DNA of 64,000 bases from Delphinapterus leucas. Taxonomy: Eukaryota > Chordata > Mammalia > Artiodactyla > Monodontidae. A program made the translations under genes and the position numbers. This document shows positions 44,930 through 56,629 of this stretch, piece by piece (position 1 is the first letter of the stretch; each line of letters starts with the position of its first letter). The stretch is from the NCBI RefSeq assembly GCF_002288925.2, contig NW_022098076.1:75844009-75908008 (forward strand). The letters run 5' to 3'. Below the pieces are notes generated by a model. It saw only the letters and a list, made by a program, of their open reading frames with translations. It was not told where the DNA came from and made no database searches.

Positions 44930-46670
44930 TTCTGACTGGAGACGAGTAAAGGAAGGGGAGAGCCTGGCCTCTTCAAGCTTTGCTGGATGGATCCCCATGG
45001 AGGAGGGGGCTTGAATGAGGACCCAGGAGACATGAGGCAAAGGGAGTCAGGACAGAGATCATGGATGCTAAAAGTGGACATGGGAGGCCACCAGATCCTC
45101 TGCATCCTTCTTCTGTTGTCTAATTATTAGTCTCCTTCGACAGGTGATGAAACTGGACTCAGCTGGTTGCATGGCAGGCCCCCCTAGCAGCTCCAGTTTC
45201 ACCATGGACCCTGTCCCTATGGTCTCACCTCCACTCTTTGTCGAGACTGGATCCCCTCCCACATGGAGAGCCACTGGGGACAGGATGTGCCTTTCAACAA
45301 GCCTCTTCCAGCCCAGCTCAGAAAATAGCTGACCTGCTCAGGACCGCTCCTGCCCCCACGCCGCGGCACCTGTGGACATGCATTGGCGCTGCACCGTGAG
45401 ACCTGATGAATGACCCCTTTGCCATCGGGAGAGTCTCACAAGCCCAGCCGCCCACTTGCCCTGCGCTAGAATCACAGGACACAGACCTTCCAGCCTTCAT
45501 TCCAGCTCTGGGTGTGTTGCAAGCCAGACCCAGGCATCTCGGTGCTAAATAGACACTTGGGGTGAGAGTGTAGAAAGGTGCACAGAGATAAATCACTCCG
45601 GTCCTACTCACCAGGAGAACAAATGCCACCCAAGTCACAGGGTTGGCTGTGACAAGTGTCTTAGAGGCAGTGGTACAGATGAAAGGCTCTGGGAGTTCCA
45701 AGAAAAGGGAGTGGAGCCTTCCAGCTGGAGGGCAAGGAGCAGGCATTTGACCCAGGTGGCATTTCTGTGCCCCAGACAGCCAAATCCATGGGAATTTAGC
45801 TCCTGACTTTCCCGGATGAGACACAGGAACAGGTGAGGGAGGCAGCTAAGAGCATTTCTCTAAAGACCTTGAAGGGGATCCAGAACCAAAGTGTGGGCCC
45901 GTCTCCTCAAACCCCGCTCCTCCTCCGGGCTCTGCGACTCCCCGTGCCACCTTCCTGCAGCCCTGAGAGCCCCCGGTAGAGCCTGGCTGGATTTGCACAG
46001 AAAGGGTCTTGCTCAAGACCCCTGGTGACTGTGAAGCCAGCGTGACTAGGAGAGAGCTCTGAGATCTTATCCCCCTCCGCCCTCAGCTGACCACGAGTAG
46101 CTGGGATCAGGGTCGTGGGAGACATGGGGTGCCCTCTGGTCCCTCAGTCATTCAACAAGCATGAGCGGCACTCCTCCACTCCCCAGCACTGGGATCAGTG
46201 CTGGGAATTCATTTATAAGGTGGGAAGAAATGGGGTACATAGGACTGAACGGGAAACTCAGACTTGACCTCTCCCTAAAACCTCTCCCGAACGACTCCAG
46301 GCTTTTCAAATCCTCTAATTCATTCACGCATTCATTCATTTAACAAAGATTTCTTGAGCCCTAGTTCTCTGCCAGGCCTATGGTCTCCTCCTTTTTTTCC
46401 AAAGTTTACTTTCTTTGCAGCAGTGCTTTTCAGATTGAGGTGGCTTGATCCTCTGCGGCAGAAACACGAGGTGGCCCTAAGATAAGGACTTCCCAGGGTC
46501 CCTCTCATCCCACCCCACACTGCATCAGAACCTCACCAGTAAATCTGCGACCACAGACATAAGCAATGGTCCCCCCACATCCCGTTCCTAGATGTGCGAC
46601 CTGTGCAAGCACATGGGGTCTCTGAGCTCGGAAGTGCTCCACGGAGGGTTTGACAGTCTGCTGTCACCGT
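44930..46670. other. Unassigned sequence
   Basis: No gene called. A 168-codon minus frame (45,318-45,824) lacks a domain. An old repeat-like CATTCATTTAACAAAGATTTCTTG stretch lies near 46,330. Confidence 0.4.
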
Positions 46671-46681
46671 CTTGCAATTCT

Positions 46682-46836
46682 TTTTTTTTTTTAAGTATAG
46701 TTGCTGTACAATATTATGTAGATTACAGGTATACAATATAGTGATTCATAATCTTTAAAGGTTATACTCCATTTATAGTTATTATAAAGTATTGGCTATA
46801 GTCCCCGTGTTGTACAATATATCCTTGTAGCTTATT
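46682..46836 (-). mobile_element. L1 in reverse, 3' UTR part left of a SINE
   Basis: It starts with poly-T, then AAGTATAGTTGCTGTACAATATTATG and GTCCCCGTGTTGTACAATATA, the reversed artiodactyl L1 3' UTR. The element continues beyond the SINE. Confidence 0.88.
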
Positions 46837-47144
46837 ATTTTTTTCAATTTTTTTCTTTTTGGCTGCGTTGTGTCTTCTCTGCTGCGCACGGGCTTTCTCT
46901 AGTTGTAGCGAGCGGGGACTCCTCTTCGTTGCAGTGCTCGGGCTTCTCATTGCGGTGGCTTCTCTTGTTGCGGAGCGTGTCCTCTAGGTGCGTGGGCCTC
47001 AGTAGTTGCAGTGCATGGGCTCAGTAGTTGTGGCACACAGGCTTAGTTGTTCCGCAGCATGTGGGATCTTCCCGGACCAGGGATCAAACCTGTGTCCCCT
47101 GCATTGGCAGGCAGATTCTTAACCACTGTACCACCAGGGAAGTC
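46837..47144 (-). mobile_element. CHR-type SINE nested in reverse L1
   Basis: Long reverse SINE (GGCTTTCTCTAGTTGTAGCG, GTGGGATCTTCCCGGACCAG, end ACCACCAGGGAAGTC). The exact 14-base duplication CCTTGTAGCTTATT lies at 46,823-46,836 and 47,145-47,158. Similar subtype to the 17.8 kb copy. Confidence 0.94.
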
Positions 47145-47158
47145 CCTTGTAGCTTATT

Positions 47159-47868
47159 TTTATACCTAATAGTTTGTACCTCTTAACCCCCCACCTCATA
47201 TTGCCCCTCCCCCCTTCCCTCGCTCCACTGGTAACCCCTAGTTTGTTCTCTATATCTGTGAGTCCCCTTTTTTGTTATATTCACTAGTTTGTAGTATTTT
47301 TAGATTCCACATATAAGTGATATCATACAGTATTTGTCTTTCTCTGCCTGACTTATTTCACTTGACTTATCTCACTTCCCTCCAAGTCCATCCATGTTGC
47401 TGCAAATGGCAAAATTTCATTCTTTTTATGGCTGAGTAGAATTCCATTGTGTTGATGGACACTTAGGTTGCTTCCATATCTTGGCAGTTGTAAATAATGC
47501 TTCTATGAACACTGAGGTGCACGTATCTTTTTGAATTAGTGGTTTTGTTTCTTTCAGATATATACCCAGGAGTGGAATTGCTGGGTCGTATGGTAGTTTT
47601 ATTTTTAGTTTTTTGAGAAACCTTCATACCGTTTTCCATAGTGGCCACACCAATTTACATCCCCACCAACAGTGCACGAGGGTTCCCTTTTCTCCACGTC
47701 CTCACCAACATTTGTTATTTGTGTTCTTTTTGATGATGGCCATTCTGACAGGTGTGAGGTGACATCTCATTGTGGTTTTGATTTGCATTTCCCTGATGAT
47801 TAGCGATGTTGAGCATCCTTTCATGTGCCTGTTGGCCATCTGCATTTCCTCTTTGGAAAAATTCTTAA
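47159..47868 (-). mobile_element. L1 in reverse, right part (3' UTR into ORF2 C-terminus)
   Basis: Antisense L1 text: TAGTTTGTTCTCTATATCTGTG, TCATTCTTTTTATGGCTGAGTAG, ATATACCCAGGAGTGGAATTGCTGG, GATGGCCATTCTGACAGGTGTGAGG. Truncated at its 5' end near 47,868. Outer flanks TTGCAATTCTT and TTGAAATTCTT may be an imperfect duplication. Confidence 0.9.
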
Positions 47869-47869
47869 T

Positions 47870-48536
47870 TTGAAATTCTTAATAATTTTATGTTTGTGTT
47901 TTGCTGGTGAAGCCCAGTGGGACACTGGGGTGTGCGTGTGAGCAGAGAAGACATGGGCGTAATGCTTGGCCACCATTCTTTGCCTCTCCATTTGCATATA
48001 GCATTTGCAATTCCTATGAGCACAGAATCCCGGTGGACACACTCTGTATGGCAGCTCAGCAAAACTCAGAGTGAGTATGAGCAAGCGCATTATGCCAACA
48101 ACTAAGTGACATGGGGGCTGACAGCCTCGACAAGCTACGTCTTCCATTCAAACCAGAACTTGCTTTGAACACAGAGAGAAGGAAATGTCTTCTAGGAAAC
48201 ATGAAAAGCCAAGGAATGGGGAAGGCAGGACAATTCATAGACCTCTTTCCTTTCCATCTTTCCTTCCTCATCAGTAAGCTGAAGGAAGGTAGGGAGAGCT
48301 CTTAGAAAGTGGGCACATCGAGAGGTACAATAAAAACAGTAGAGTTTGTTCTGTGAGAGTTTCCACTATTCACATGTGAGCTATGAATAAAGACTCCGTA
48401 ATTGTGGTGGTTCCACTAGTTAAACACTCTTATACTTTCATCTCAGACTGGCATTGTACAATATAACTATAAAATTCATGCTAATGGTTTAATTTTTAAA
48501 TTTTCATTTACTTAGAACTACATTAAGTAGAAAATT
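47870..48536. other. Unassigned sequence
   Basis: No gene or named repeat recognised. Confidence 0.4.
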
Positions 48537-48549
48537 AAAAACACCTTGA

Positions 48550-49296
48550 CATGGACAGGACTGTAAATTGGTGCAGCCACTATGGAAAACAGTCTTGAGG
48601 TTCCTTAAAAAGTTAAAAATAGAGTTTCCATATGATGTAGCATTCCCCCCGTCCCTTGCATATATACAGAAAAGACAAAAACTCTAATTTCAAAAGATAT
48701 ATGCACCCCAGTGTCCATAGCAGCACTCTTCACAATAGCCAAGACATGGAAATAGCCTAAATGTCCATTGACAGATGAATGGAAAAGAAGATGTGGTGCA
48801 TACATACAATGGAATATTACTCAACCATAAAAAGAATGAAATGATGCCATTTGCAGCAACATGGATGCAACTAGAGATTATCATACTAAGTGAAGTAAGT
48901 CAGACAGAGAAAGACAAGTATCATATGCTATCACTTATATGTGGAATCTTAAAAAATAATACAAATTACCTTATTTATAAAACAAAAATAGACTCACAGA
49001 CATAGAAAACAAACTTATGGTTACCAAAGGGGAAAGGGGAGGGGGAGGGATAAATTAGGAGTATGGGATTAACTGATACACACCACTATATACAAAATAG
49101 ATAAACAAGGATTTACTGTATAGCACTGTATAACACAGGGAACTATATTCAATATCCTATAATATCCTATAATACCTAAAATGCAACAGAATCTGAAGCT
49201 GCACACCTGAAACTAACACAATTTTGTAAATCAACTACAGTTAAATTTTTTTTTAATTAAATGAGAGAGAAAACTTTAAAAAAAGAAAAAAAACAG
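48550..49296 (+). mobile_element. 5'-truncated L1 3' end with clear duplication
   Basis: ORF2 C-terminal and 3' UTR sequence (TGTAAATTGGTGCAGCCACTATGG, TGGAATATTACTCAACCATA, AATTTTGTAAATCAACTACAG), then an A-rich tail. AAAACACCTTGA occurs at 48,538-48,549 and 49,297-49,308. Confidence 0.93.
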
Positions 49297-49309
49297 AAAA
49301 CACCTTGAG

Positions 49310-50340
49310 AACTTCATGTTTTAGTATCTCTCATGGTACTTATTTTCCTGCTGTTTGAATAAAGGGCCCACGTTTTCACTTTGCCCTGGGACCCACAAAT
49401 TATGTAGGCAGCCCTGGGTATACCTGCACAGGTGCATGGCAGATGAACATTGGGTAACACACAGCTGGATAACAGCGGCAGAGCCTTGCAGGTGCCAGAG
49501 TCAGAAGCAGCGATGTGCGGGGCTGGCTCTCAACAGTGGACGTAGCAAATCTTTCCAAGTCTGCGTTCAATGGCTTAACATTGAAATCTGCCAGGGTGGG
49601 AGTATTGACACCACAGAGATGAGCAGATGCTACAGATCAAGGCCTTTTTCCCCCAGAGAACTAGTGTTAAACTTTCACCAGCACACAACTGGTCAGAAGC
49701 CAACTAGCTCAACCTCCTCATGAAATTGAACAGGATATGATTGTCCAAGGTCCCACCATTCCTAATGAGGGAACTGTCATATTCTGTGTCTGAGGTCTTA
49801 ACATGGAAAAGAGTGATCCAAGAGTCCGTTGGAAACCAGGGGCCAGAATCCTGGCAGATATCCCTGTGCCGGGGATGGTGCAGGCTCTGCTGGGATACTA
49901 CAGGGGTTAACTGGGACTGATGGTGTCCTCCCTGGGTTGTCCTGTCACTAGGCTGAAAGGGTAACCTTCGCTTATAAATGCTGGGTCTCACTCCAGAACA
50001 TGCCGCCCGGCCCGTAATTACTCTCAGAGCATGCTGTTTCCACTTAGGGAAACCTGAGCTTCTTTCCAAATGGCACCGGGCATGACCTGAAATTACATGT
50101 TTGCCTTCTGAAATGGACACACAAGTCAACTGCTCCGTAGTCCCAACAGACTGGAAGGCAGGAGGCACTGGAGAGGAGCTGGCTGGAGCTCGAGCAGCCA
50201 CGGCACTGGCTGAAGACAAACTAGAAGCAGGGCCTCCTGCAGGTTCAGCTGCAACGCGGAAGCCTGCGCTTGCTGTCCCCACCCAGGCCCGGACCCGCTT
50301 GAAGCACGGCTCTGCAGCCTGCTGGGGACTGATCAGTGGC
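49310..50340. other. Unassigned sequence with the longest non-repeat frame
   Basis: A 267-codon open frame runs on the minus strand at 49,704-50,507. Its first codons lie on an old interspersed repeat at 50,350-50,510 and it has no domain, signal peptide or membrane segment. A 144-codon plus frame overlaps it. I regard it as chance, not a gene. Confidence 0.35.
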
Positions 50341-50369
50341 ACACTCCGCCTAAAGTCTTCATTCCTCAA

Positions 50370-50525
50370 TGCAAAACACATTTGCCAATCGCCTGTCCTG
50401 TGGCAGGCAATCTCCATTGTTGGAGATGCAGTCCTGAATGAAACGTTTATCCTGTCCTTCTGGGGCTCACACAGTCTGGTGAGTGAAACAGATGTGAGAG
50501 CAAACAATTACACTTTAAAGGAGAC
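50370..50525 (+). repeat. Ancient mammalian interspersed repeat, unnamed
   Basis: GGCAGGCAATCTCCATTGTTGG, AGATGCAGTCCTGAATGAAAC and TCTGGGGCTCACACAGTCTGG are the same old family as at 9.0 kb. Confidence 0.5.
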
Positions 50526-50719
50526 TGTGATGTGATCCTTGAAAGAAGGAGGAAACAACGCGATTCTTTCTGGCCCCGCAGAGAAAGGTGGGGTGGGGTC
50601 CAGGGTGGCGGGACAGAGGAGACGATGTTCAGTCTTGACACTGAAGGATGGATAGGACTGAACGCTTTACGGTTTGAAAGTACTTGCATAAACATCAGTT
50701 AATTTGAATCTAATGACCA

Positions 50720-50825
50720 TGCTATCAAACAGAATAAGAAAGATAATATTAGTTCCACTTTGGAGAGGTGGAAATTAGGGTTCAAGGTGACTTGCCCATG
50801 ATCATATAACTGGGGAAGAAAGAAA
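50720..50825 (-). repeat. MIR SINE fragment
   Basis: Antisense MIR-like: CAAGGTGACTTGCCCATGATCATATAACTGG, with a decayed GATGAGG-type stretch before it. Confidence 0.5.
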
Positions 50826-50829
50826 AGGG

Positions 50830-51230
50830 CTGAAAATAGAACAGCTGGGAAAGGAGGTTAGACATTAGTTCCCATCTAACAGGAAGAGAATCTAGTCTTA
50901 GAAATCGATGTGGGAGATGGCTGACTCATTTCCCCGGATCCTGATACAAGGGTGACCTCCATTCTCTTTCCCCTGGGAGTTACTGCCCCTGACCTCTCTT
51001 CCACTCTGGCCTTTCTCTGCCCCACAAATGTCACCCAGCTCATGGCTGCCAGCAGCCTCTGACTTTTGAGCCACTTCAGTCCCAGTTACCCCCCGGCCCA
51101 CTTCATCCCCACAGGCCGGCCCCAGCATGCAGGTGTGTGGAGCTGGGTCCTGGATGGAGGGTCTGGGGGCTCTCAGATGTAATCCCAGCATTGGCTCCGT
51201 CCATAGGTGTGCTCTGTCCCTCTGCCTGCA
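50830..51230. other. Unassigned sequence
   Basis: No gene or named repeat recognised. Confidence 0.4.
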
Positions 51231-51235
51231 CTGAA

Positions 51236-51345
51236 CCACCAGGAGAACTCGTGAAACACAGAGTCCTGAGCCCCACCTCTGCTGATTCTGGTTTAGTAGC
51301 CTGAGTTAGGGCTGCGAATCTATGTGACGTTTAAAGTTGCCAGGC
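51236..51345 (+). mobile_element. MER5-like DNA transposon fragment
   Basis: CACCAGGAGAACTCGTGAAACACAG, TGAGCCCCACCTCTGCTGATTCTGG and TTAGTAGCCTGAGTTAGGGCTG follow MER5A order. Confidence 0.7.
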
Positions 51346-51349
51346 TGAA

Positions 51350-51830
51350 AATGAGAGAAATACACAGGTGCTTTTAATTCTACCTGTACCGTTTCATCTC
51401 AGCTAAACCTGTAGGTGCAAAGATGCTTTCTGTGGTATTTTGCATTTTCACTAACATAAAAGGGGGTGGGAAAATTTTAAAGCTCTCCAAGTAATCTGAT
51501 GTACCCAGACTTGGGAACTAGTCTTCAAGGCCCCATGGGAGTCATTCCATCCACTCTGTCTTCAAGTAGTACTGCCCTTTACTCAAGCCTCAGAGATTGT
51601 GGCCCACTTCTTAACCAGATTTCTGGGAAAGAAGTGGTGACATCCTCCCTTCCCAACCATCCCTACTGCCTCACCTCCCCCTACCCGACAGGTGGCCCCT
51701 CCCAGTGGCTCCTCTCCATCCCATTGACTGCACTTGTATTGCTGTGGTGAATTGACCCTTGACACCAACGAAGAGCTATTTTCCTTTTATACTCAAGGGG
51801 TATGGAAGCTTGCAGTGTTGAAGGCATATG
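51350..51830. other. Unassigned sequence
   Basis: No gene or named repeat recognised. Confidence 0.4.
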
Positions 51831-51840
51831 AGTGACAATT

Positions 51841-51963
51841 AAAAAAATTATTTTGGCTGTGCTGTGCAGCATGCAGGATCTTAATTCCCCGACCAGGGAT
51901 CGAACCCGTGCCCCCTGCAGTGGAAGCACGGAGTCTTAACCACTGCACCACCAGGGAAGTCCC
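51841..51963 (-). mobile_element. Short CHR-related SINE, reverse
   Basis: About 120 bases: TTTTGGCTGTGCTGTGCAGC, then GACCAGGGATCGAACCCGTGCC (B-box complement) and ACCACCAGGGAAGTCCC. Only GACAAT is duplicated at the flanks, so the target-site duplication is weak. Body shorter than the other copies. Confidence 0.88.
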
Positions 51964-52074
51964 GACAATAAATTTTTTAGATAAAAGTAGTATAGAACTT
52001 TGAACTGAGCTTGTTATCGTGACATAGAAGTGGGTGTGGGGAAAGAAGATGGGGAAGAAAAAAGGGAGCAGGGA

Positions 52075-52455
52075 TTCCCCTGACACCTTTATGGTGAGAA
52101 GAGACAGGAGACAGAGTGTATCACCTTGCTTGAGCTGGAGGCTAGAAGTCTAAAATCAAGGTATTGGCAGTGTCGGTTCCTTCTGAGGGCCTTGAGGGAA
52201 AGATCTGTTCCAGGCATCTGCCCTGGGCTTGCGGATGGCCGTCTTCACAGCATATTCCTTCTACGTGTGTCTCTGTGTCCAAATTTCTCCCTTTTTATCA
52301 GGACCCGAGTCATACTGGATTAGCACCTAATGGCCTCATTTTAACTTCATTACCTCTGTAAAGACCCTACCTCCAAATAAGGCCATATTCTGAGGTACCA
52401 GGGGGTTAGGACTTCAACATATGAATTGGGCGGGGGGGACACAACTCAACCCATA
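52075..52455 (+). repeat. Ancient mammalian interspersed repeat, unnamed
   Basis: GAGGCTAGAAGTCTAAAATCAAGG, TTATCAGGACCCGAGTCATACTGGATTAG, TAAAGACCCTACCTCCAAATAAGG and GGGTTAGGACTTCAACATATGAATT are hallmarks of a common old mammalian element. I cannot give its family name with certainty. Confidence 0.6.
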
Positions 52456-52459
52456 ATAC

Positions 52460-53490
52460 TGAGCTAAAATTCCATCTGTTCTCATGGCACCCGCTGGCCC
52501 CTCTGCCTGTTTCACAGAAGGGCAAAACTGAGGCCCAGGCGCAGCAGGCTGCCCATCCACAGGAGCTACAGTGAATCATCGGCGGGAGCCAGAAGCTGAC
52601 CCAGCAACCCGGACTCCCAGCCCGAGTGGTCACCGCAGGCTCCTGTAAAGCCAGAAGGCAGAGGCTTCCGAACTGGAATCTGAATCCATCCAATACTGTG
52701 TGGTTTGCTCAGAGAGCCTTTTATTTACTTTAAAATATAGACGTATAGGGAGCTGCATGTCCTCCAACATATGTGCAACACCCTTGGTTCAGATGATCTG
52801 CAAAACCCCAAATTGTCCCCATTAGGTTCCCAGGAACCTCTTTGCTGAGCACAACTGGACCTCAAACCCCACTGCCTGGACAACCTCCAGTTAGTCATTC
52901 CGGTCACTCTGGAGTCTGAAAATCCCTCACATGACCCCCATCCCGGCCCCTCCTTTGCCACATCATCAGAATTCACTAAGTCCATGCTCAGTTCACATTC
53001 AAAAATCTTTCTTTTTCCCCCTTTTTTCAATATCCTAAATTATCTTCTAGGTCACAGGGGACAGTCTCCTCCCAGGTCTCCCAAGGGTGATCTGACAATA
53101 CAGGGACTTAGACTGGACACTAGAGAAACTTCCAGATGCACCCAGAACAGCTCAGACAGCTCTGATCAGCCTCTGAGCTGGAATTCAGTAGACTCGTACC
53201 TTAGCTGTGCTGGAAGGAGATTATTGGCTATAGAAATTCTGAAGGTATACCTGGTTCTCTCTGGGACTCAACTGAATCCCTAAATAATGACATCAACTTC
53301 CTGTGGATCCCCCACATGGGTGTAAAGGCATTAAAACATGTCCGAGGAGAATCAACGTATTCCTCCAAGGGAGCAGGACTTCTCAGGGACGGCCATGGTA
53401 ATCGCTACCACCAGCAGTTCTTTGTGAGGAGCTTCTAGGAAATGGCACAGTGCTCTTCCTGCAGACGGGGATTCTTGAGGTTCACAGTCA
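52460..53490. other. Unassigned sequence
   Basis: No gene called. A decayed reverse MIR may be present at about 52,510-52,640 (AAACTGAGGCCCAGGCG). Confidence 0.4.
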
Positions 53491-53504
53491 GAAGCACACA
53501 CAGT

Positions 53505-54093
53505 GGGAAATTCTAATTCAAAAAGATACATGCACCCCAATGTTCATTGCAGCACTATTCACAATAGCCAAGACATGGAATCAATCTAAATGTCCATCGA
53601 CGGACGAATGGATAAAGAAGATGTGGTATATATATGGACTATTACTCGGCCATAAAAAGAATGAAATAATGCCATTTGCAGCAACATGGATGGATCTAGA
53701 GATTATCTAACTAAGTGAAGTGAGAAAGACAGATATCATACAATATGATATCATACATGGAATCTAGAAAAAAAAACCGATACAAATGAATTTATTTACA
53801 AAACTGAAATAGACATAGAAAACAACCTTATAGTTACCAAAGGGGAAAGGGGGAGAAGGGATAGATAAATTAGGAGTTTGGGATTAACACATACACACTA
53901 CTAGATATAAAATAGGTAAACAGCAAGGACCTACTGTGTGCACAGGGAACTATTCACTATCTTGTAATAACCTATAAAGGAAAAGAATCTGCAAAGGAAT
54001 ACGCACATACATATAACGGGGTCACTTTGTTGTACACCTGAAACTAACACAACATTGTAAATCAACTGTGCACCAGTAAAACATACAAATAAA
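53505..54093 (+). mobile_element. 5'-truncated L1 3' end with clear duplication
   Basis: GATACATGCACCCCAATGTTCATTG, TGGATAAAGAAGATGTGG, ATGCCATTTGCAGCAACATGG and ATTGTAAATCAACTGTGCACCAG. The flanks share AAGCACACACAGT at 53,492-53,504 and 54,094-54,106. Confidence 0.94.
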
Positions 54094-54109
54094 AAGCACA
54101 CACAGTAAC

Positions 54110-55940
54110 CCGACTCTTCAACCCCCAGTGTGCCTGTCATTTGCCTGTTTGCTCCCCACCCTCCGTCCCCTCTCTGCTCTGCTCCACGTTGCTAGAAATC
54201 ATGTTCCGAGACTCCCTCGTCCTCTGACTCGGGGACAGCTCTGACATGGAAGGCACGACAGAGGCTGAGGGGCAGAAGGAAGTGGGGGCCACACTATTTC
54301 TACCCCTCCCTCTCTGCTTTGGGTAGATCTCAAGAAGCCTTCATTCTGCAGCTAGCTCCCATCACACGGGCTGCCCACGGTTTTAGCTTCTGCCAGGGGA
54401 CCCCCATCCTGGTTGCCAGGAATGTCACACCCCGGACCCCTCCAGCCCCAGGGGTGTTAAAAGCTTCCCGGTGCCATTCATCCCTGCTTGGTTTCTCAGC
54501 TGTCCCCACGCTGTGTAACCAGCTCCCTGTGTTCAAATCTCCCTGTAAAATACTCAGAGAGGTTTTTGTTTTCTCTCTGGCCCCTGACTGGTACAGCAGA
54601 TGACAGAAATCCAATTCAAACCAGCCAGGAAAGAGGAGGAATGTACTGCCTCACAGAAGGAAACGGTGGGCAAACCAGGGATGCAGCTGGATCTCAGGAG
54701 CCATGGCTCCCAGAGTCCTCTCATTGCCGGCTTCCTTCCCCCGGACGGTTTTCCTCCACGTTCCCTGGGAATGGTCCCCAGCAGCGCCAGGCTCACATCT
54801 TCAGGTTCATTGCCAGAACAACGGTTGCTCTTTCAGTCTGAATTGAAAAGAGGCAGGTAAGGACTTCTACTGGCCTAGCCGGGGACATGTGCCTTCCTCT
54901 GTGGCCAAGGGACCAGGAACTGGTTGACAGAGCCCACTAGAACCACATGACTGGGGGCAACTAAGAAAATAAGGCCTGAGGCACCCCTTACGTGATCACG
55001 TCCATCACGGGTGAAATCTCAAGGCAGTGAGAGGTCAGGAAAAGGAAGGTAAGGAAGCAGGTACAAGGGATGCATTACCAAGTTGTGCACAGCGTCATGG
55101 AAGGCCACGCCTGCCTCTCATCACACCGGACGCCTTGACACATGTGAGGCATCATCACTGCACCTAAGGACAGTGATCAGACGGCAAGAGGGAGAGAAAT
55201 GTGTCTGCCGAATCCCTCCCATCTCCTGTCTCTCGTAGGTCAAAGTTGTTCACACAGGGCATTACCTCCCCGACACTACTGGGTTGTCGCATCACTTGGC
55301 ATCCTGGGGGAGTCGCTGGTGAAGCCAAATGCCACACTCTGCTATGCGAACTTCATCAGAGACCAGAGTGGGGGAGATGAGGCCCTCCACGGATCAGGTC
55401 CACCGTGGCAGGAGTGACGGAGGCCATGCTGGAGCCAAGACTCATCCCAGGGAAGGGGATCACTGGCAATCCCCTCACCCAAACAGGTGAGGATCTCCAT
55501 GAGCAAGCAAATCTCAGGTGATGCTAAGGTGGTGGGCGTCAGGGACACAGATCCCAAGAGAAGGAAGCACTGTCCCAAGAAGGAAGGGGTCCTAGACAGA
55601 CAAAACAATAGGTTTAGGGATGGAAGCTGCCAGGTGGGATCCATGCAGGGTATTTCTATTCCATACTCATCAGGGCAAACAAAAGAGGTGTGGGAGATGC
55701 AGACAGAGGCTCAGAGGCCAGCTTTCTGGAGCAGTGAGTGCCCTGCACTGCTCTCCAGGCTCTCAGCCTCCCACAACGGCCCTCCCCTCTCCTTCCTTCC
55801 CTATCTGATCACCTGCTCTGTGCCAGATACTGTTTCAGTGTCTAACGCACAGTCTGAGCCATACGCAGACATCCTGAACACAGGCACTTCTCCCTTCCTC
55901 CACCCTGACCGAGCCAGCATCATCTCCCCCAGGTCTCCCG
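54110..55940. other. Unassigned sequence
   Basis: No gene recognised over about 1.8 kb. Frames of 94-117 codons on both strands overlap. A 218-codon plus frame (55,487-56,143) runs into the L2 and is not a gene. Confidence 0.4.
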
Positions 55941-55949
55941 CAGTCACCT

Positions 55950-56459
55950 CTTCAATGGTCCCCGTGCTTTTCTCTCTTTGCTTCACTTCTGTCTCTTCTA
56001 TGCACAGCAGCCCAATGGTCCTTTTAAAACCCAAATCAGATCATATTTGTTTTGTCCCCTTCTTCAAACCACCCCCTGCCAAGAAAAGATTTCCCATCCC
56101 ACTTCAAACAAAAGCCTACTCATTGGGCCTCTACGGGACCTGACTTCTAGGCCTCCGGCCACCTGTCCACTGTCTGCCCTTCATTCACCCCAGTTTCAGT
56201 CGCACTGGCCATTTTGCTGTGTCTGGAGCCCAGCCAGCACTCTCTCACCTCAGGGCCTTTGCTCTCGCTGTGCCTCTCCATGAATTATTCTTTCCCACAT
56301 ATCTTGGCCCATGCCTTCATGTCTTCCAGGTCTCTGCTCAAAATCACCTTCCAGAAAGTCTGCCCTGATCACCCAAGCTAAAATAGCACTTCTGCTTCAC
56401 ACTCTGTCCCCTTAATCTGTTTTACTAATTCTCACACACCTATCACTCAGTGACATCAC

Positions 56460-56496
<37 letters not shown>

Positions 56497-56625
56497 TTCT
56501 CCCCCTTTGCCCTCCCCGTTAGAATGTAAGCCCCATGAAGTTAGGGCCCTTTTATACCCCTACTGTAGCTAAAACAATGCCTGGCACTACCAGACTCTCA
56601 ATAAATATTTGTGCAATGAATGGAT
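55950..56625 (+). mobile_element. L2 LINE 3' region
   Basis: CACAGCAGCCCAATGGTCC, TTTTAAAACCCAAATCAGATCAT, CTCACCTCAGGGCCTTTGCTC, GTCTCTGCTCAAAATCACC, TTAGAATGTAAGCCCCATGAAG and CTCAATAAATATTTG appear in L2 order. A TG microsatellite lies inside the 3' UTR. Confidence 0.85.
56462..56493. repeat. (TG)16 microsatellite inside L2
   Basis: A pure run of about 16 TG units between a decayed CACTCAGTGACATCACAT and GTAGTTCTCCCC of the L2 3' UTR. Confidence 0.97.
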
Positions 56626-56629
56626 CATT

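Noticed and set aside
55487..56143. A 218-codon plus-strand frame
   Set aside because: Its C-terminal third is L2 3' sequence and the remainder has no domain.
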